Shown: one piece after another, positions 38,301-50,457 of the stretch
How positions within the stretch are numbered: position 1 is the first letter of the stretch
Layout: each line of letters begins with the position of its first letter
DNA from: Luscinia megarhynchos
Lineage: Eukaryota; Chordata; Aves; Passeriformes; Turdidae
Length of the DNA: 64,000 bases
Direction of reading: 5' to 3'
Assembly (NCBI GenBank): GCA_034336665.1
Contig: JAPFBE010000002.1
Location: 73,535,405-73,599,404, forward strand
Notes under the pieces: model-generated
Told to the model about the DNA's origin: nothing
Database searches by the model: none
Seen by the model: the letters and a program-made list of their open reading frames with translations, nothing else
Made by a program: the position numbers and the translations under genes

Positions 38301-40033
38301 CACCCATAGGACTGGGTCAGGGAAAAGCATCAGGCCTTTTCTCATATCCTTGTCACTACAAGTAGTCTATTTGACGTTTTCCAGTCACAAAGGAAACGGC
38401 AACTAGGATTCGTTAGGATTCTTGCAACCGAGCTTTGGGTTCTGTATATTTTTTCCCCCTTTTTTTAACAGAAATCCTGTGATGAACAATATTCAGCCTC
38501 CCTTGCCCAAGTTCCTTGAGCTGTTCCCAATGAAGTAATCTCCCCTTTCTCCTCTGGTTGGTGAGATCTGAATCTCCACCCTGCCTCCTGGCCTTTCTTT
38601 CAGGGCTGAAGGGATCTTGGCAGAGGATGCCACTGACCTTCTCTACAGAAGCTGCTTCCTTTGCCAAGACAGCCTGAATGCCTGAGCAGGGACCCTGCCT
38701 CCTGCTTCCAGCTAGGAAGCTGTGAACAGTGTGGACTGTGTCACTACTCCCTGATGAAATTAAGCATTGAAACCAGAGCAACCTGAAAAGCCCATGGGGC
38801 TCAGGCACTTGCAGTCTTGTGTCATGGAATACATCAATTCAAATCCAATTCAAAGACTTTAAATACTTGAATTAGACAAGTGCTTTGCTCAGAGGCAGCC
38901 TATAAAAAAAGGGTTGAGTGGGTCTCCAAACAGCAGGGCAGACTGTCATGACTGCAAATCCCAAATGAACCAAAACTTGTCATCAGCCTCGACTTGTTGT
39001 CTCAGCTCTCTGAGGCAGGGCTTAAGCTACACTGAGAAGCAAATCTTTCTCCTAGCTGGTTTCATCAGCCCCTAGGTTGGCATGCTACCTAATGCAGCTT
39101 CCACCTGTGATAAAGCCTCCACCCATGCTTCTCAACATGCACAAAAGTCTAAAACAAGCCTGTGAATTTTCTGTAGCTCCCTCTGACCTTTTAATAGGTA
39201 TGCTTCAAACACACTATAAAAGTTTTATCTGCACAATGCTATATATGATAGTTATTGCATCTGATAAATTTAAGAGAGCTCAGTTCTCCAGTGCATATGC
39301 AGGTCAGGGACCACACTACTTCAAAGACTCTATTCCTCTTTTATCTTACGGTATCCAGACCAAAACATGTCAAGTTTTAGTGCAGTTTTATAATAAATGC
39401 TTTCTGTCGAAACTCAGCTGGAATGTTTTAGGACAGCAGTTTTTTCCATTTGAAAAGCATCACCTTTGAAAACAGGAAGATACCATATTTGCTTTTTCAT
39501 TCTTCCTGCTCTACTTCAGAACTGCAAACTGACACTTCACACTGCACAAAAAGAGGAAATGAATTGTTCCTGGCATCCTTTTGGTACTTGTTGACACTTC
39601 AAGCAGAGCTTGTACTTGTTCAATAAAAACAGAACTGAAATGAAGACTCTGGGAGGGATTCACTTGGCTGACTGGATGGGAATTTTTACAATGCAGGAAA
39701 CCCCATATGAGCATGTCACCTTGGGTTCCCTTACAGTGAATATTGAACTGATGTAGGCAGTGGGACACACAGATTAACTCTTCTCAACCTGAAGTATGCA
39801 CCTATGTGTGGCTGGATAAACAGCACCCCAAAATCGACCAGCTGTGGCAGGCACATAAACAAACAAACCAATAGTGAGCTCAGAAGAATACATCTCAGTT
39901 TAAATAAAAAAAAAATGTCATTGACAGCTCTGAAAACCTTTCAGCCCATTAAAACCCAAACATTGTGAGCTGACATTTCTTCACACATTAGTGACATTAG
40001 TGGAATCACTGGAGCTCATAGCACTGGTGTTAC
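35389..40033 (-). other. ZNF704: ZNF704 intron
   Basis: 4645 bp, gtaacacc...cacacag. Contains two sense-strand open frames, 36591-37061 (156 codons) and 38413-38808 (131 codons), with no domain I recognise and no splice link to ZNF704. Confidence 0.9.
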
Positions 40034-40295
40034 CTGGTAAGCATGGTCCGTGTGTACGAGGTAGAGGTTGGTAGGAGCTGAGCGGCTCAGAGGTGTCATC
40101 ACTTTAGTCTCAGTTTTGGCACAGGAAGTTTCAGGACGGATTGTGTCTTGGGTGGGAAAGGAAGGAGGAGATGCTAAAGATGGAGAGACTGGGGAAAGAC
40201 TGCTTAGGCCATCAGCTACTGAGTCCGTGTTGAGCCTGATTTCTGTATAGTAAAAATCCTCCTCTCCATCACTGTAGTCAGACTCTCCTACACGC
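40034..40295 (-). CDS. ZNF704: ZNF704 exon: acidic/Tyr segment and Ser/Thr/Pro-rich region
   Basis: 262 bp. It begins after ttgatccag, with one base completing Gly146, then carries 87 whole codons (residues 147-233) and ends CATGCTTACCAG|gtaac in phase 0. The first part reads [19 protein letters not shown], an acidic Tyr-containing block conserved after the finger in this family. The middle is Ser/Pro-rich ([14 protein letters not shown]) and the end is [16 protein letters not shown], a segment I recognise from mammalian ZNF704. These features suit a regulatory or cofactor-binding linker; no enzymatic motif is present. The many SP/TP pairs suggest proline-directed phosphorylation sites, which is inference only. 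Confidence 0.95.
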
Positions 40296-42601
40296 CTGGA
40301 TCAAGAGAAAGAAGTAGGAATTGATTGAAAGCATGAATCCTGAGATAAATTTTAAGTTCTAGATGTATGAGCAAATACATTCATATTGTCAATAAATTAG
40401 TATTTGCAGTTTCAACCTTTCCTACTTTATCTGCATTCTGATTGCAGGTAATAGGAAGAGGAAAAATCATCTAATCTGAAGGGAAAAGAAGTAAAAATTC
40501 CTTTTTTCCCCTCTCTGTGGTATTCTTGACAAATTCTTTCACACTGGAGTAGATGTTTGACTCCTTCAGATCAAGTATCAGCTTCTCATTTGTAAGTATG
40601 TAAAGCTAACAAGAATCCCAACACACTCTGTCTTTGAAAGTCACAGCAAAGATAATAGCCAAGATACACTTCTCTCCTTACAGCAAACAATATGCAATAT
40701 TATCAGAAGTTACTTAATTATACCAAATATACATATGGCTGTCATTCATTGTAACTTTCTGTAACATAACAGAAGAATTTGGTATACAACAGTCTCATCA
40801 TGCAACTCACTCAGACACAGAGAAAGCACTCACATGGGCTGGCTTGCCATGGCCAGGACTTCCTGGTCCCTGCTCTCCAGAAGCAGAGTTATTGAAAGGA
40901 GGGCATGTAGCAGGTTTAATTGCCTTAAAATTTCATCTGATGTGCATTTCAGCACAAGTGCTAGCAGTGAAGCATTGAAGCTAGCAGTCAAAGCAGTAGC
41001 TCCAGCAGACTACATGTTACCTTGAAGTTTAAACCAGAACTTGTTGAGAGAACATAGGTCCAGCCAGTTTGAAAGGCTCTACCAGAAGTACCATCCATCA
41101 GGATACAAAGTTTCTAACTCCAGCAAATTACAGAAAGGTTTTGCTATTTACTTCTCCCTCTCCCACACCACAAAGAGGATATCCCCATAATATAGAGCAC
41201 AAATCAACATTCCTAACTGCATTTTGAGAGAGATTTTCTCTGTTTCCCACAGGATTACTCTTAAACCCAGTGCTAATTGCTGACCTCTTCAACACCATCC
41301 TGAGCTCGAGATCTTTCTTGTGGTGACCTTAATTTTTAAGCTGTGGATAACAGACCTACAAAACAGAGATGTATTTTCACCTAACAGGTGAAGAGCATGA
41401 GTCCCCACTGTAATTATAAATGAGACAGATACATCACTCAGTGAATTGCACAGGAGATATCAGTTGCAAACTAAAGCTCTGAAACAAACTTGTCCCCTAA
41501 AAGATTAATTTGCTTTTGCTTATTGTCCAGGTAACATACATGTTTGTCCTGGTTTTGCCTGGGCCAGAGTTAATTTTCTTCCAAGTAGCTGGCACAGAGA
41601 TGTCTTTTGTATTTAGGATGAGATGAGCATTGACAATACACTGATGTTTTAGTTGATGCTGAGCGTTGCTTACTCTAAATCAAGAACTTAACAGTTTCTG
41701 CACCAGAGAGCAGGGGCACCAGAAGCTGGAAGGAAGCATGGCCAGGACAAAGGGATACTCCATTCCATAGGATGTCATGTTCAGTAAATATATGGGAGGG
41801 AGTTAGTTGGGAGGTGCTGATCTCTACTTGGGGACAGGCTGGGCATTGGCCAGCAGGTGGTGAGAAACTGTAATGTGCATCTTTTCTTGTTTCTCTTCAA
41901 TTTTGTTTCTCTCACATTCCCCTTTCAAGTATTAGAGTCATTAGTATTACTGTTATTATTATCATCAGTGTTTTATTTTGTTTAAGCCACTAAACTGTTC
42001 TTGTCTCAACCCATGACATTCATTCTTTATTCCTTTGGTTCTTCCAGGGAAAGAAGGGGATAGTGAGCGAACAGCTCTGCAGTACTTAGTACTTGCTGAC
42101 TGGGTTAAACCATGGTCAGTTTCCTTTCATTTTTAGGTTTCTTATGTGGTTTGTTGTTTTGGTGGGTTTCTTGGCATTATTTTTCTTTTTTTTGCATTAA
42201 TTCAACTCAGAACTGGCACAAGCACCTGACCTGCTGCGAAACAAAGCTGAAAAGTATTCATGCAAGACCCTGAACCTGTCCACCCACAGTATCATCCTGG
42301 ATGTGATGTGCAGACAGCACATATGATGTAATGGCACTGAGCTGTGCAGCTGCCAGGGAAGTGCACTGTGACCTCCAGCTCTATTTGACCTTCTAGCAAA
42401 GTTGACAGAATTTCAGGAAAAAAGTGCCTCACTGCTGGAATAAGTGCTCATTCACCTTGATGCACTATTCCACAATTTCCTCAGAAACACAGGGATATGA
42501 GGTAGAGGAGCCAAGGACAATCCAGTTCATCTCTCCAGCCAAGGGCCATTGCTCCTCTTCTACACCAAATCCTTTAGACTCCCAAAAGACTGCTCTCTTA
42601 C
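40296..42601 (-). other. ZNF704: ZNF704 intron with solo LTR
   Basis: 2306 bp, gtaagaga...gatccag. The 574-bp solo LTR at 41545-42118 makes up a quarter of it. Confidence 0.9.
41545..42118 (+). mobile_element. Solo LTR of an avian endogenous retrovirus
   Basis: The element begins TGTCCTGGTTTTGCCTGGGC and ends near GTTAAACCATGGTCA, matching the TG...CA ends of an abundant avian LTR family as I remember it. Inside it has the expected blocks in order: the GCACAGAGATG region, GGGGCACCAGAAGCTGG, a region around GGCTGGGCATTGGCC, a run of ATT triplets and ACTGTTCTTGTCTCAACCC. No retroviral coding sequence adjoins it, so it is a solo LTR left by recombination. It lies in the intron after the zinc-finger exon, antisense to ZNF704. 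Clear target-site duplications were not found (ATGTT left, GTTTC right), so the exact ends are approximate. Its divergence from the remembered consensus suggests it is old. Confidence 0.85.
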
Positions 42602-42702
42602 CCAAGGTGAATGGTCCGTATGTGTTTCTGAATCCCTGCAGCTGTGCTCAAAACCTTCCCACAGTTCTTCCACAGGCATTTGAACATCACTTTCATGGAG
42701 TT
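42602..42702 (-). CDS. ZNF704: ZNF704 exon encoding the single C2H2 zinc finger
   Basis: 101 bp = 33 whole codons (residues 113-145) plus two bases of Gly146. The acceptor is ttataattttcag and the donor CTTGG|gtaaga. The peptide starts [19 protein letters not shown] and holds the pattern C-x4-C-x12-H-x4-H, with Cys121, Cys126, His139 and His144. The x4 cysteine spacing with CLWKNCGK is the family form, not the x2 spacing of common Kruppel fingers. Family members bind DNA through the finger and the C-terminal cysteine-rich region. The exon is unusually close to transposons: a CR1 fragment begins about 45 bp upstream of its acceptor and a solo LTR lies about 480 bp past its donor. It has no ATG-long open frame of its own and would be missed by a simple ORF scan. 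Confidence 0.95.
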
Positions 42703-45431
42703 CTGAAAATTATAAGTAAAGCAACATTAGTTGTATGCAAGTTGTAGAGATATTAGGAAAAATTTCTTCCCTGAAAGGGCTAGCAAGCATTGGAACAGGT
42801 TGCCCAGGGAAATGGCTGAGTTACCAACCCTGGAGGTATTTAAAAGACTTGTAGATGTGTTGCCTGGGGACACAGTTTAGTGCTGGGCTTGGCAGTGCTG
42901 GGTTAAGGGCTGAAAATTTCTGTGACTGTCTAATTCTATGAAGGTAGAAAATATCCCAAACTACCTAAACCAGGTAAACAGTTAGAAAACACTGTGAAGG
43001 TTCAGAGCCTTTGACTCCAAATTCCTAATGATCTAATAGTCTCTTGTCAAGTGTGTCACCCTGCTGAATTCAAGAGAATCCAGTGAAAAGCTGCAGGAGC
43101 AGCTTGTGACAAAACTTTACCTCACTCTGTTCATTGGAAACACTTTTCCATTTTTCAGTTTCAGCTCCTCCACTAAGGCAGGTAGATGATATAAAAACTT
43201 TCTACACTTCTTTCAAAAAGCCTTGATGAGGCCTTCCCACTTAATCCAAGGTACCTTCTCACATTAAGCTCTTTCCAAAGCAAGCTCCTATGAATGTTTC
43301 TGCTCATGATATCTGCAGCACAAAAAAAAATTGTGCCAGAAAAACACAGCTTCTGTTATGTCAATACTTGTCATGAGCTGGCACAATCTGACTTTTTTCT
43401 CACTCAGAAGCTGCTGTGACCTTATTCAGAAAAGAGAATGAGAAGTTACCAGTCTGCGTTCAATATTTTTAAAATCCAGGTATAATCTCATTTAAATATT
43501 CTTTTAATATTCTTTAATGTAACTTCATTGATCCCCACTGAGTTATCACTGATTTAGAGCACAGCCAAAAAAGCTATCACTAGGCTAATCTTCAACATTT
43601 TGAAGACTCTGGAGAAAAATAGTCTTAAAACAACACAGATGTTACAAACTCTAGAGATATTTAAAAGCTAATTTTACCCCAAAATGAAACTGATATTGTA
43701 CAGTTTAAATATAAAAAGAATTCTAAATAGCTTGTAATTCTCAAAAATAATTTTCTCTATTACAGAGCACATTATTAACACGAGGAAGAGCATCAAAATA
43801 CTGCATTATTATTCTATAATTTTAGTTGCATATAAGATTAAATTAATATATTAATATAAAACTCAATTTAAAAAAAAAGGGGGGAAACAAGCACATCCTT
43901 CGGGTTAAGTACATTTCACTGTGCCTTGAACAAAAGCTGACTTGGTGCTTTCTTCAATTTGGACCCTTTGGAACTGCATTCCAGTAGATAGTTTCAGCAT
44001 TTGTTAAAAAGATATGATTAGAATATAACTTGGAAAAAAATCTCAGTGGATGGGCTTTTTAAAGTACAAATTGATTGCATAGTAGCATGTTGTCATAGCT
44101 CTCTGCAGTCTAACATGTCTTGTTACTATTTATCTAAATAAAACATTTGCCATACAAAGCAAAATCCTTGTGAACTAGAATTGATAATGCAGTAGACCTA
44201 TGGTGGGTACATAAATAGAAATGTTTGAAAGCAACTTAGAAAACAATAAAGATGGCAGCTGCAAACCATCTGTCTTATCACAGCTGAGCAGTAAGAGTGG
44301 TGCTAATAAGATGAAGGTTAACTGAGAAGTAAAAGGCAAACCAGGACACTTCTGCACTCCTACTCCTCCTGTCCCACACACCCCAAATGGTCTCTCTGTT
44401 TAGTGCAATGCTCAGCTCCAACTTCTAATTTATTGTAACAAAGGTGTCCTCCAAAATACTTTTCTCCTTCTTAGCAAGATGCACAAACATTTTCACCCCT
44501 TTCCCATGAACAAAGGAAGAACCGCATGGGTCAGCAAATAAGCAGCTTCTGGAGCAAGAGGATAAATCTGAACAGGTTTAAACAATCATTAAAACTTCTT
44601 CCTGCTGGTGATGAAGCAATTAACTGTTGCAGACTGAGCCAGAAACAAATTCACTAAGGGAATAAATTCTCTGTTTTTTCTCCTTACAAAAAGCCCTTTT
44701 ACATCTTGCTATGTAAAATCTGTCCTGTTGTGTTGGCAGGGAAGGAAACTTGGACTAGTGCCATCTCTTTGTTTTCTTTTTCTTCCAGAGAAGCTTGCTG
44801 GCTAGCAACGGTGCTTTTTTGGGGTTAGTTTTGGACCTTTTTTTTAATGTCATGGTTTTTTTTAGTCTGCTTTTAGACTCCAACCGAGGATAAATTTGGC
44901 TAATGCTAATACTATATCAAAAGCCACTGGGTTTGATCACTCTCTCTCCTTTTTTCACTCCATATGTTTGTGCAGAGAAACCTTCACGGTATTAAGGTAT
45001 CTGACATGCTGTCAGACAAACAGCACTTTCAGGGAACAAGGAGTATTAAGGCCATAGTCAGTTTTTGTGATGACACGTAAAAGGCTGCCTGTTGCATCCT
45101 GCACACAGAGAATTTGTCAAAGTAGGACAGAAATCAATCCCTTGAATGGCCAGAGGCAACACCTTCTGGAAATCACTCTAGTGTTTTCTGAGCAGGAGGC
45201 TCTGTAGCACCTCACCATCTGGCAGGAAATATGTGGTGCTGATGGCAGCATGTGTGTGCAGGAGGTGACCATGAAGAATGAGACACAGTGATTAGAAGTT
45301 CCTATGTTAAATGAATGCCAAGGAAGGATACACAAGCACTGGTATTTGGGTGACCTATTCCTTCCTCACAACAAATTAAGCCTACAAACATCCTATCTAC
45401 CCATGGATATGGAATTTAACATGAGGCTAAC
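42703..45431 (-). other. ZNF704: ZNF704 intron with CR1 at its 3' end
   Basis: 2729 bp, gttagcc...attttcag. The acceptor tract is weak in pyrimidines (tttacttataattttcag). A branch-point-like CTAAT lies about 25 bases upstream, just before the CR1 border. Confidence 0.9.
42747..42941 (+). mobile_element. CR1 LINE 3' fragment
   Basis: Plus-oriented CR1 tail: TATTAGGAAAAATTTCTTCC, then GGAACAGGTTGCCCAGGGAA, GGAGGTATTTAAAAGAC and GGCAGTGCTGGGTTAAGGGC, ending at TAATTCTATG, as in avian CR1 3' ends. It is 5'-truncated as usual and antisense to ZNF704, and lies about 45 bp upstream of the zinc-finger exon acceptor at 42702. Confidence 0.9.
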
Positions 45432-45664
45432 CTTTCTCTTCCTAGGAATGGGTTCATCGAAGAGAAGGTTGCTTGTTTCACCTTCATCAATACCATCATC
45501 TGGCTGGGAAGGTGTCCGAAAAGCTTTGAAGCTATCAGCTGACAGAGGTGGAGATGGGGTGGATGGGTTGGACTGGTCACTGGGAGCGTTCCAGCTCCAG
45601 TATCCACTGCTGCTGGTACTAGAAGGCACAAATCCTCCTTCTTTCCAAGATCCATTCAGGGATT
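45432..45664 (-). CDS. ZNF704: ZNF704 internal exon: Ser/Pro-rich region with basic NLS-like end
   Basis: 233 bp, preceded by a T-rich acceptor (gttgttcttgacag) and ending AGAAAG|gttag. Its first two bases complete Glu35, and 77 whole codons follow (residues 36-112). The start is [10 protein letters not shown]. The middle is rich in Ser, Pro and aromatic residues ([19 protein letters not shown]), then comes an acidic patch ([10 protein letters not shown]), and the exon ends with PIPRKRK, a classical short basic nuclear-localisation candidate next to the finger. The family commonly has this Ser/Pro-rich linker before the finger. A 160-codon frame on the opposite strand over this exon is a shadow. 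The donor is gttagc rather than gtaag/gtgag, a mild departure from consensus. Confidence 0.95.
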
Positions 45665-48600
45665 CTGTCAAGAACAACAAAAGCTATTATTACAACAGTA
45701 TCATCGTGACAGGGCTAAGGAGCTCTTTTTTCTCAGGTTTAGATGCCATGTTGGTAATTAACTGCACATTCAGTAAAGGAAAATGAAAGCATTGGACGTA
45801 GAGAGGACAACCATATCTAACTCACTGCACACAAATCACATATTCCACACTTGATTTTTATTTTATTTAAAACAAACAAACAAAAGCAGCAAAGCATTTT
45901 TCTAAAAGAAAATGTTGCATTCAAAAAGATAACCTGTTCTGAAGCATATAAACAGCAATAAACCGTCATATATTGCACGTATGATTTAAGGAAAACATTT
46001 AAATTGACCTTTAAAGGTCCCTGCAAACCCAAACTAGTCTATAGTTCTAAATACATCCTCATCCTTCAACAGGAACACATGACTGGTGCAGCACCAAAGC
46101 AAGCTCCAAGCCACCATATGGCTAACATGAGATCCCCTGGGAAGGGGACATACACTGTGAGCCCCAGAACACTAAGATATCCACAAAAACATTGACTATC
46201 TTCCCAGTACTAAAACATCAAAGAAAACCACAGTTACACTCTGTGCTCTTATAATGTCTCAATAATATGCCTCTGCCTAATCTGAATCTCTATATGAGGT
46301 GGTATGTATCCCTTGGGATGTACAGGTGTACAGGCATTTGGTTTCAGAAGTGGAGCACACAGGCAGTGGATCACCTCCACACCTCCTCAGTGCTGCAGTA
46401 CCCTGACATTACATGGTAAGAAGACACTTGAACTAACAGCTTGCACTCTGCAGCACCATGGGTGAGTAACAGCACTGCCTGTGCAGCCTGAAGCACAGCT
46501 GGAGCCATGCTTCACATGCAGAGGTCCTCAGGCATTAGATCCAGCATGTCACTCTCACCAGTCCCTGAAGGGCTCCTGGCAGCAGAGGAGTATGTAGGTC
46601 ATCAGCTCAGCCAAGGCATGGCCTGAGCACATCCAGGGTGCAGCCACAGGTGGCTCTGCCAGAACCTCAAGTTCTCACAGGGCTTGGGCAAATGTGCAGA
46701 GACAGTTTAGGTGTGGCTTCTCCCTAGCTCAGGCATTGGAAGCTTTTCCCAATGACACTGGAGGTGCCTGAGTATTGTGCAATACCTGACTTTGGAGCTG
46801 GCAAGCAAACAACATCTTATCTGTTCATGAAACGATATTTAAGTGTGAGACAAGTCCTTTCAAGCCAGTGCCTGTCTTTAAAAGATCTGCAGAAGTCACT
46901 CCTTCATTCCTTCCCAATTTCTTACGGATAAACTTAACTAATAACATTGGCAAGAAAGTCAGCTATCAAATGCTTACTCCCAAACCAACGAATTTTTTGA
47001 GTTTTTTCTCCTAATTCAGTTGGTTTTGGAGAAAATCTTTGATGACTAACATAAGCTGCTCAAAAAACCAGAAAGCAGTGCCCCCTTGAGTAGGCAGCAG
47101 TACTGATTTACTGATCAGGACCACACAGCATAAATGGAATTGATCCTCCCTATCCACCCCACCCAGTTCCTCTTTGGAAACGACATACATACACATTTCT
47201 GGTAGCTCCTAAGTTAACATACGGAAATCTCATGTTTTCTCTCATGATTACAACCTTCACGTGACTGTAATGAAGGTGGGTTTTGTTTCTTTTAAATATT
47301 TGCTATTTCAGTCTTGTGCCACAGCCAAAAAATACATCTGATATCAACTTGTGACCTTAGCATAGCTTAAAATTTCCATGCCTCCAGAAAAACAAAGAAA
47401 CACTTTTTCAACTACTACTTTCTAACACAGTTATGGTGGGACTTGTATTCTCAGTGTTTACAGCTTCTCCTCAGCCTACTGAGAAAAAGATGCAAATCTA
47501 GAACATTTTTAAAGAAAAAGAAAAGACTGAATGAGGCTGACAACAGGAAAAAGCCAAACACTGGTTCTCATTCATACTAACAAATCTGTCAATGTACAGA
47601 AGTTTAATATATAAATAAATGCAACCTACTCTTATTTTGGGGCTCTTTTCACATTGCTGGAGTTGCGTGAAAGAGAACCAGACCAAATATTATTCAGCTG
47701 CAGAGAAATAAGGGCCAAACTCTGATCCAATTTACATGGGTGATCATTCCCAGGAATTCCAGCACGGATCTGACTTTAATATTAATGCTAATGTTATTTT
47801 TTTCTACTTCTAGGCAAAATTCCATTTGTTTTAACAAACGGTCCTTTAATTATACTGCTACTTACTTCCCTTTTTAGGAAAAGCATGTAGAAAAAACTAA
47901 TCACTAATACATTTGTTGCTTGTATTACTAGGATCAGAGCCTAGCCTTGCAACACTAAATAAGCTTTAAATTATCAAGTCTTTACACTTTAAGTCTTTAC
48001 TAAGCCTTGACTAAGGCAAAACTAAGATACTCAGGGAGGCGCCCAAAACCAGCTTCAAAATCTTGTCTGTGACTACTGAAAACATGTGAATTACTTTTTC
48101 AGGCAAGTCTTCACAGATTTTGGGAAACAAACAGACAAGCTATATGAAGAAATATCAAAGAGCACTCAGACTATGCTAAGAAATATCAAAGGCAGTTAAA
48201 AGCCACCATTTGCCTATTAGCAATTCAAAAGGGCTTGTTTGGAAGATCTTTCCAAACAGCTGCAGCTAATGTGCACTGCTCCTGACAAGTGTCACCTGCT
48301 CAGATTATCTAAGGTGGCAGAAACTGCTTCACCCACAGCAGAGCAGCTCCCCAGGACAGGATGCAGCAGGGGGCACGTGTGTGCCTTGGCCACACCAAAT
48401 CCCTGCCTGCCACATCAAGCACAGCTTCATCTTCAGCTGTGGTTCTGTTCTGTCTGTGAGCTGAGCAGCTGGAGAGCAGATGTGCTTTTACCCTTCTGCT
48501 GGCCTTTCCCAGGGGCTGGCAACATCCTGTCCTGAGGCGTGACAGTCACCAGGGATGTCACTGCCTGAGGATTCCCAGGGCTCCTCAGAGCAGTGGCACT

Positions 48601-49751
48601 CCAATGAACACTTCTGGCTTTCAACACTGGAAAGCACATGAACAAGGGCCATCGGTGTTCATGGCCAGAATTCCAACTGAATGTATAAAACTTACATTTT
48701 CTGAAAATAAATGGAAAAACCACAGCACTGACATTTTCTATGAATTCCTTTAAGAACATCATTCAGTGAATCATGCTTGTTCCCTTGAAGAAAAGCAAGT
48801 ATTCCTCAATCTTCCAATTATTGACAGTAAGAGAACATCTAGTGGATTTTTTAGCAGTTCCAAGTGAGTGAGAGAAGTCAGTCATACAAACAATGCTGAG
48901 GTGTCTTAACAAGGGTGTCCTAATTAAATTATTCCTTAAAATAAAATACTCCTAAAAATTTATTATAACTCCAGTCAATCTTGCATAGATCAATTATATT
49001 TCATTACCAATCTCTTCATTACCTGAAACTTTTATATTTATTTGTGTGTTTTCTGCTATTCCATGAATGAAGTAGTTTTTAAACAGATTATGGATTTGAT
49101 GGAAAATCATCAGAGTGTTATACACAGCACAGGAAGAGGTGCAGAGAGGACCTCTTGCTGTGCAGATTGCTACTGCATGGCCTCTCAGCCAAAAGCTGTG
49201 ATCTGGAAGTGATTTGCCTTATTGTGGCTTTAGGTAAAATCTAATCTCATTTCCATGGAGTGGATGACAAGAAAAACTGCTATCATGTTTCCTGGATGTG
49301 GCACTCAGGTCATGGCTTAGAGGTGAACATGGTAGTGGTGCCAGGTTGATGGCTGGACTTGGTGACCTTAGAGGTCTTTCCCAATCCTAACCATTCTACA
49401 ATTCTAGGACTTTGCAAATGCAAACAAGCTCTTTGAAAAATTAAGTGTTTCAGTGAGGTCAAGATACTTTTCAAGTGCTCTGTTTATGGAGCATATCCCA
49501 TTTATGGAATAGGCATCTCCCATTTCATAAACTAGAGCTGCTCTACAGTTAAAGAAAACGTTTCTTTTCTTTTCTGCCAATGCCGCACCGAAGCCTTTGA
49601 CTAGGCTGGAGCAAAGCTCAGTATGACTACCAACATACCACAAGACAGCCACTCACCATTTGTTCTCCACCACGGCCACACTCCTGGAAACAAGCACCCC
49701 AATTAAGGGCCCTGGCACCCCTTCCCACAGCCCCTGGCTCCCAAGGCTTAC
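45665..49751 (-). other. ZNF704: ZNF704 intron
   Basis: 4087 bp, gtaagcc...cttgacag. Contains the CR1 fragment at 49288-49407 and otherwise unique DNA, locally GC-richer near 46300-46750. Confidence 0.9.
49288..49407 (+). mobile_element. CR1 LINE 3' end fragment
   Basis: Plus-oriented tail: TGGATGTGGCACTCAGGTC, then GTGGTGCCAGGTTGATGGC, TTGGTGACCTTAGAGGTC and ending ACCATTCTACAATTCTAG. It lies in the intron just before the exon at 49752-49855 (downstream of it in gene order). The 5' limit is unclear. Confidence 0.88.
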
Positions 49752-49855
49752 CATTGGGTCGGACAGGAGGGCTGCGGACCAAAGGGCTGGTGGATAAACT
49801 GGTGAGTACCATGGCTGCTGTTACTTTATCCATGTCCAGTTCTTCTGAAGATTTC
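49752..49855 (-). CDS. ZNF704: ZNF704 internal exon: conserved hydrophobic segment
   Basis: 104 bp. On the minus strand it starts after a CAG acceptor and ends at AATG|gtaag. The first base completes an Arg codon from an unseen upstream exon; 34 whole codons follow, and the last base starts a Glu codon finished by the next exon. The peptide starts [19 protein letters not shown] and ends with SPPVRPN. This block is shared across the ZNF704/ZNF395/SLC2A4RG family and is amphipathic in character, so a protein-binding or nuclear-export-like role is possible, but that is inference. It is the most 5' exon found in the window. Its acceptor tract (ctcactgtgtttcag) is good. Confidence 0.95.
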
Positions 49856-50457
49856 CTGAAACACAGTGAGTGGGAGGTAGGAAACATATCAACAAAAATT
49901 AACTTTTTTAGTATGGTTTTTTTTTTTTTTTTAAGACCAGCCCAAATCCTAAGCCGGCACAGCACAGTAACGAAAGCAAGCTGCTGCACAGAGTTCTCCA
50001 AGCACTGGTCTTATGGCAACCTGAGCACATCAAGAGGCTTCTATAAGCAAACTAACTCAGTGTAAATAAGAAAAGAAGTGGGAAAAGAGAATATATCTTT
50101 GTATAAAATTTTCAGGATTACTGTGACTCTCTGTAAATTTCATTTTGTTGCTTCTTTATTTTTCAGAATTTCAGCTATTCATATTCTTAGAGCTAACTGT
50201 GCTCTTAAGGTGGTTTTCCTGGATGAACACATGGAGATGCAAAATTGGGTGAGATTACTAGCAACAATAACAACATACAGTAGTTGGGTAAAGAAAAAAA
50301 GGTGAACTGGAACTAAGGGATGTGAGTTTGTTGCTTCTGCTTCTATATTAACACTCCTATACTCTCTCCAAAGACTGATTCTAAATTTTTCGTGGTCCAA
50401 TTAAAAAAAGAAATATTTAAAGTAATCAGGAAACTGGCATAGAAACAGTGCAGGAGG

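Larger units (their letters stand above)
27858..49855 (-). other. ZNF704: ZNF704 gene, 3' part (seven coding exons and six introns)
   Basis: This span holds the C-terminal 336 whole codons of ZNF704, a nuclear DNA-binding protein of the SLC2A4RG (GLUT4 enhancer factor)/ZNF395/ZNF704 family. Family knowledge: these proteins have one C2H2 finger, a conserved internal helical segment and a cysteine-rich C-terminus; mouse ZNF704 was described as a glucocorticoid-induced gene. Seen in the sequence: seven exons with consensus GT-AG borders whose phases join without a break, giving in order the hydrophobic segment, a PRKRK basic motif, the finger and a C-clamp. Residue numbers in the exon entries count from the first whole codon in the window, so they are not full-protein positions. 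Intron sizes are 4087, 2729, 2306, 4645, 5631 and 1588 bp. The first visible exon begins inside a codon, so the transcript continues to the right. Identity rests on recognised near-identity to mammalian ZNF704 in several exons. Confidence 0.95.

Noticed and set aside
38413..38808. 131-codon minus-strand frame, considered as a CR1 or retroviral remnant
   Set aside because: RKGRLL...KELGQGRLN faintly recalls retroelement proteins, but no ordered CR1 ORF2 or retroviral motifs could be followed.
41540..42123. Target-site duplication flanking the solo LTR
   Set aside because: The flanking pentamers ATGTT and GTTTC do not match; either the LTR ends are off by a few bases or the duplication has decayed.
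45304..45786. 160-codon plus-strand open frame
   Set aside because: It overlaps the ZNF704 exon at 45432-45664 on the opposite strand; the openness follows from the coding constraint of that exon.
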